DNA from: Rhabditoides inermis
Taxonomy: Eukaryota; Nematoda; Chromadorea; Rhabditida; Rhabditidae
Direction of reading: 5' to 3'
Length of the DNA stretch: 64,000 nt
NCBI GenBank assembly: GCA_963966185.1
Contig: CAWZYM010000188.1
Coordinates: 127,501 to 191,500 of the forward strand
In this document: positions 62,030 through 64,000 of the stretch, one piece after another
How the letters are laid out: each line of letters starts with the position of its first letter
Position numbering within the stretch: the first letter of the stretch is position 1
Translations under genes and position numbers: made by a program
The notes under the pieces: model-generated
What the model saw: the letters and a program-made list of their open reading frames with translations, nothing else
What the model was told of the DNA's origin: nothing
The model's database searches: none

Positions 62030-62644
62030 ATTCCCCCTCTTCTCCAGACGCAGCGTCGTTGTCTTATGGCCATCGCCAACATGATGGACAGCGACGAGAA
62101 GGTGTGCGCCGAGATCGTCGCCGTGAGTTTTGTTTCAAACTTTGCAATGTAAAGGAGCATACCATTCTAAAATATCGAATCGATACGTTGGGTCACACTC
62201 ATTACCGATTCAGTATTTCTTACTTTTAAAGCAATAATATGTAGGTATTCAGTAATTTTGTTCGATCGGAGCAGTATTGGAAATGTGTCTGTTCTTTGAC
62301 GTGTTTGTGTTGCAGTCGGAGGTGTTCCGCGTTCTGGTGGCTGTCACGAAGCTGGGAGCGGCCAATGCTGCCAGGGCAGGAAGCACGGAGCAGGTGGGGG
62401 GAGGGAGAGAGAGAGGAGAGAGAGAGAGAAAGGAAGGAAGAGAGAGAGGGGGAGAGAGGGAGGGGGGAAGGAGAGAGAGAGGGGGAAGGAAGAGAGGAAG
62501 GAAGAGAGAGAGAAAGAGAAAGACGACCCTTCTTTTCAGGCCAAGCGCGCTCTGGCCGCTGCGGAGAAGTACAACCTAATCAAGGCGACCGAGAGGGAAC
62601 TGTTCGAGAGAATCAACAACATCTCCACCGTCGAGGAGGAGTGA
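47143..62644 (+). CDS. unc-45: UNC-45 myosin chaperone (TPR + UCS domains)
   Basis: I traced 34 exons, all in phase, from ATG 47143 to TGA 62644, giving 959 residues (the C. elegans protein has 961). Residues 1-131 (exons 1-5, 47143-49438) form the TPR domain that binds Hsp90. Carboxylate-clamp-type residues are visible in RDQGNAAVK, YRNRSLVRLKLEDYEGAEAD and LYRRALAREQLDN. A central armadillo-like region follows, then the C-terminal UCS domain with RFACEGLSYLSLDADVKEW (exon 21, 56007-56088), LRAAAAELQLNLMFCED (exon 29) and a coiled end, FERINNISTVEEE. UCS proteins fold and assemble muscle myosin heads. The ATG lies one base after an acceptor-like TTGTTCAG, consistent with spliced-leader addition. 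Introns are unusually repeat-rich. A likely AATAAA is at 62938-62943. Confidence 0.97.
48613..49180. mobile_element. Non-autonomous TIR element in unc-45 intron 4
   Basis: Ends are inverted: GGGCCCTTTTATACTCCGCC on the left, and its complement with AGAGCCC on the right. Perfect TAA trinucleotides flank both sides (48610-48612 and 49181-49183). Subterminal regions are dense in short GCGGC and CGCTGGC motifs in both orientations. No open reading frame of note. Target size, GGGCCC-type end and subterminal repeats resemble the Harbinger-type element at 5562-6373. Confidence 0.8.
50246..50450. repeat. CT-rich tract before unc-45 exon 8
   Basis: Imperfect CT tract filling almost the whole of intron 7, between the donor at 50234 and the acceptor at 50461. 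Confidence 0.9.
50776..50824. repeat. GATT tetranucleotide array
   Basis: About 12 GATT units just upstream of the acceptor of unc-45 exon 9. Short GATT/GATC runs also occur in introns 1-3 and in the 5' flank. Confidence 0.95.
52098..52133. repeat. GA array after unc-45 exon 13 donor
   Basis: GA units starting within 12 bases of the donor at 52087. Confidence 0.9.
55135..55500 (+). repeat. Four copies of the exon 20 acceptor region
   Basis: The string AG then GGTCTGTGCAA recurs with the acceptor AG at 55141, 55263, 55411 and 55484. Only the last leads into an open exon that continues the unc-45 frame (55485-55621). The first three are followed by stops or by non-conserved sequence and look like decoy 3' splice sites made by local duplication. 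Confidence 0.85.
56206..57135 (+). mobile_element. 940-bp composite repeat, copy A, in unc-45 intron 21
   Basis: Nearly identical to 13269-14208 in inverse orientation. From left: a self-complementary end CCAGCGCGGCAGCGCTGG, a GC-rich stretch with a G-run, a tRNA-like segment (about 56560-56630, box A TTGTGGTTAGG and box B GAGTTCGGTTCC), AT-rich sequence, then a 300-bp hairpin (56836-57135) with arms of about 110 bp. Flanks are TTA on the left and TAA on the right. Being intronic, it leaves the reading frame intact. Confidence 0.85.
57798..57930. repeat. GA-rich tract after unc-45 exon 22 donor
   Basis: GA/GGA tract that begins about 20 bases past the donor at 57777. Confidence 0.9.
58897..59480 (+). 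repeat. 42-bp minisatellite in unc-45 intron 24
   Basis: About 14 tandem copies of a 42-bp unit containing TACCGTAACACTTATCTTTG and CAAGAAGATCAA. Two units carry a 3-6 bp insertion (ATGTAT). Because 42 is a multiple of three, a frame stays open over about nine units, but it is intronic with no other sign of coding. No unique spacers lie between units. Confidence 0.95.
60216..60610 (+). repeat. Tandem copies of the exon 26 donor region
   Basis: The last 18 bases of exon 26 with its GTACGG donor (60216-60239) recur at 60351 and 60486, each 135 bp apart, with a decayed fourth copy near 60584. The duplicated unit includes downstream intron sequence. The copies could serve as alternative 5' splice sites only if spliced to an acceptor lying before them. 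Confidence 0.85.
60876..60980. repeat. GA tract filling unc-45 intron 27
   Basis: GA-rich tract running from the donor at 60874 almost to the acceptor at 61006, so the 3' splice site has no pyrimidine tract of normal length. Confidence 0.9.
61952..62030. repeat. CT tract in unc-45 intron 31
   Basis: CT array leading up to the CTCCAG acceptor at 62047. Confidence 0.9.
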
Positions 62645-63042
62645 TCAGCTGATCGGATGACGTCACTATTGTTTAGATTCATGATCTGTAGCTTCTCTTT
62701 CAGCATTGTTTTGATTGTTCCATAATTATTGTGCTTTTCAATCTCTTTACTCGTTTTACACACAGTGTCTAGTCATGTCCGTAATATTTTCAGTGTCACA
62801 GTCCACTTGTTTCATAGTGCCTTGTTTGTAGAGTGACTGGGTATACGAATGCATAAAATGTCTTTGAAGACGTGTGAAGAAGTGTTTCTTACATTGTTAC
62901 TGAATCATTTTATGACAATTTATGGCTACATTCAACGAATAAAAACAAACAGTGTCGAAGTAGAAAAGTAGACTAGTGGGAAGATGTTCAGACATAACAT
63001 TGAGAATGGATTAAAGATCTGAAAACATATGTTGTACCGCAA
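62645..63042. other. unc-45 3' UTR and convergent spacer
   Basis: AT-rich. AATAAA at 62938-62943 on the plus strand is the best poly(A) signal for unc-45. The next gene lies on the opposite strand, so the pair is convergent. Confidence 0.6.
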
Positions 63043-64000
63043 TTAAACAAGTATTTTGCACTCACGCAATGCGGACGTTGCTAACTCCAGCGACGGTAGA
63101 GGGTCAGAGGTTTGCTGCTCATCTGAAAAGAAATCAAAAGTATTTTTAAACGGAAAAAATCGAAATAACCTGAGAAGCGGAGTTTGAGCAGTGCCTTGAA
63201 GTAGTCCTCGCATCGCTTGACGAGGAGTTTGTGAGTGGGATAGAAGCACAGACAGCCGGACGCGCACCGACACACTCGATCGACATGCGTGCACTTCCTC
63301 TTCCTTTTGCAATCAACACACTTGCACGAGCACTTATTATGTCCACAGTAGCACTGTCGGTACTCGAATGTCTCCACCTTCTCGATCATCGGCAGTACGA
63401 TGTGCTCGAAAGCACGCCAGTAGACGCGTTGGTGCTGTCCATTCAGAGCGAGGAGAAGAGAGAACATCTTCTGGACGGCTGCGGCAAAGAAGTGGTGGAT
63501 GAAGGAGTCGACAGGCATTCCCGAGACGAACAGCATGTTGGAGAGGGTGAACGAGTTCACCCTATCGATGATCAGATCGGCTATCTTTCTCGGGTCGAGG
63601 GAAGCACTCGCATCAGTGGAAAAGAAGGAGACATCTCCGCTCTTCAACCTTATCTTCAGACTCGCAGTCAATTCTTTAAGATGAGAAATCACCGCGGCCA
63701 CGTCTAGGGATTCTCTGCAGAGACACACGATGTGCTCGTCGTCTGCGCTGGTCGGGATGCGCTCCTCATTCAGCTTCTTCACAAGAGGGCGAAGAAGTGC
63801 GGCTTGCAGCACACGTCCAATGCCAGTTGCTGGCAGACCGCTGGTGATTTGCACTGGAGCCGAGTCGACTCTATTCACGCGCACTACACACTGACGTTGG
63901 AGATAGTCAGCAATCCACGCAGCCTTCCCGGGGAACACGTCTCGCACATTGTCCATGATCGCAGAGTGAGAAAGGTTGTCGAGGCAGGACAGCTTGATGA
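63043..64000 (-). CDS. Unrecognised cysteine-rich protein, 5' partial
   Basis: One large exon (64000-63170) is open to the window edge and continues upstream in frame. It is followed by a 47-bp intron (GTTATT..TTTCAG) and a short exon with DEQQTSDPLPSLELATSALR, which either ends at TAA 63043 or splices on at a GTGAGT near 63064. The protein has a globular N-terminal part and then a basic cysteine cluster (QCYCGHNKCSCKCVDC, then CRCASGCLCF) that may bind zinc. I do not recognise the family. The cluster pattern is not a standard RING or PHD arrangement. The true start lies outside the window. Confidence 0.65.

Overview
The window looks like chromosomal DNA of a free-living rhabditid or diplogastrid nematode. 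The evidence is three intact major sperm protein (MSP) genes, nematode-type serpentine chemoreceptors, clear orthologues of syndecan and UNC-45, short introns with GT..AG ends, and AATAAA signals close behind stop codons. The genus (Pristionchus-like) is only an inference.

Left part, 1 to about 26.6 kb: a tandemly amplified cassette. Each unit carries an MSP gene (minus), a small cysteine-rich gene (plus), an Srx-like 7TM receptor (minus) and an Sre-like 7TM receptor (plus). Unit 1 runs from about 144 to 11755 and unit 2 from about 11756 to 25950; unit 3 keeps only its MSP gene before homology stops near 26.6 kb. The three MSP proteins are identical. The Srx-like genes are intact in both units. 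The Sre-like gene is intact in unit 2 but has an in-frame TGA in unit 1. The cysteine-rich gene is damaged in both units in different ways. The two units act as empty-site controls for each other and expose several insertions: a Harbinger-type element with a transposase remnant, a pair of head-to-head tRNA-like sequences, a 940-bp composite repeat, a LINE reverse-transcriptase tail and a 2.3-kb insertion.

Middle part, 26.6 to 35.4 kb: spacer, then a FUNDC1-like mitophagy-receptor gene (minus, 27931-33288). Its third intron holds a complete DHRS7B-like short-chain dehydrogenase gene on the same strand. A 1.8-kb inverted-repeat element (33602-35394) with unrecognised exon-like segments follows.

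Right part, 35.4 to 64 kb: a CpG-rich, gene-poor stretch of about 4 kb leads into syndecan (plus, 39776-45069, 276 aa). Next comes unc-45 (plus, 47143-62644, 34 exons, 959 aa), a UCS-domain myosin chaperone with an N-terminal TPR. Its introns contain a TIR element, a second copy of the 940-bp composite, a 42-bp minisatellite, and tandem copies of an acceptor region and of a donor region. A partial cysteine-rich gene of unknown function (minus) runs off the right edge.

All exon models were made by eye from splice signals, reading phase and paralogue comparison. No alignment or database search was run. Dinucleotide CT/GA tracts occur throughout and create many long but meaningless reading frames.
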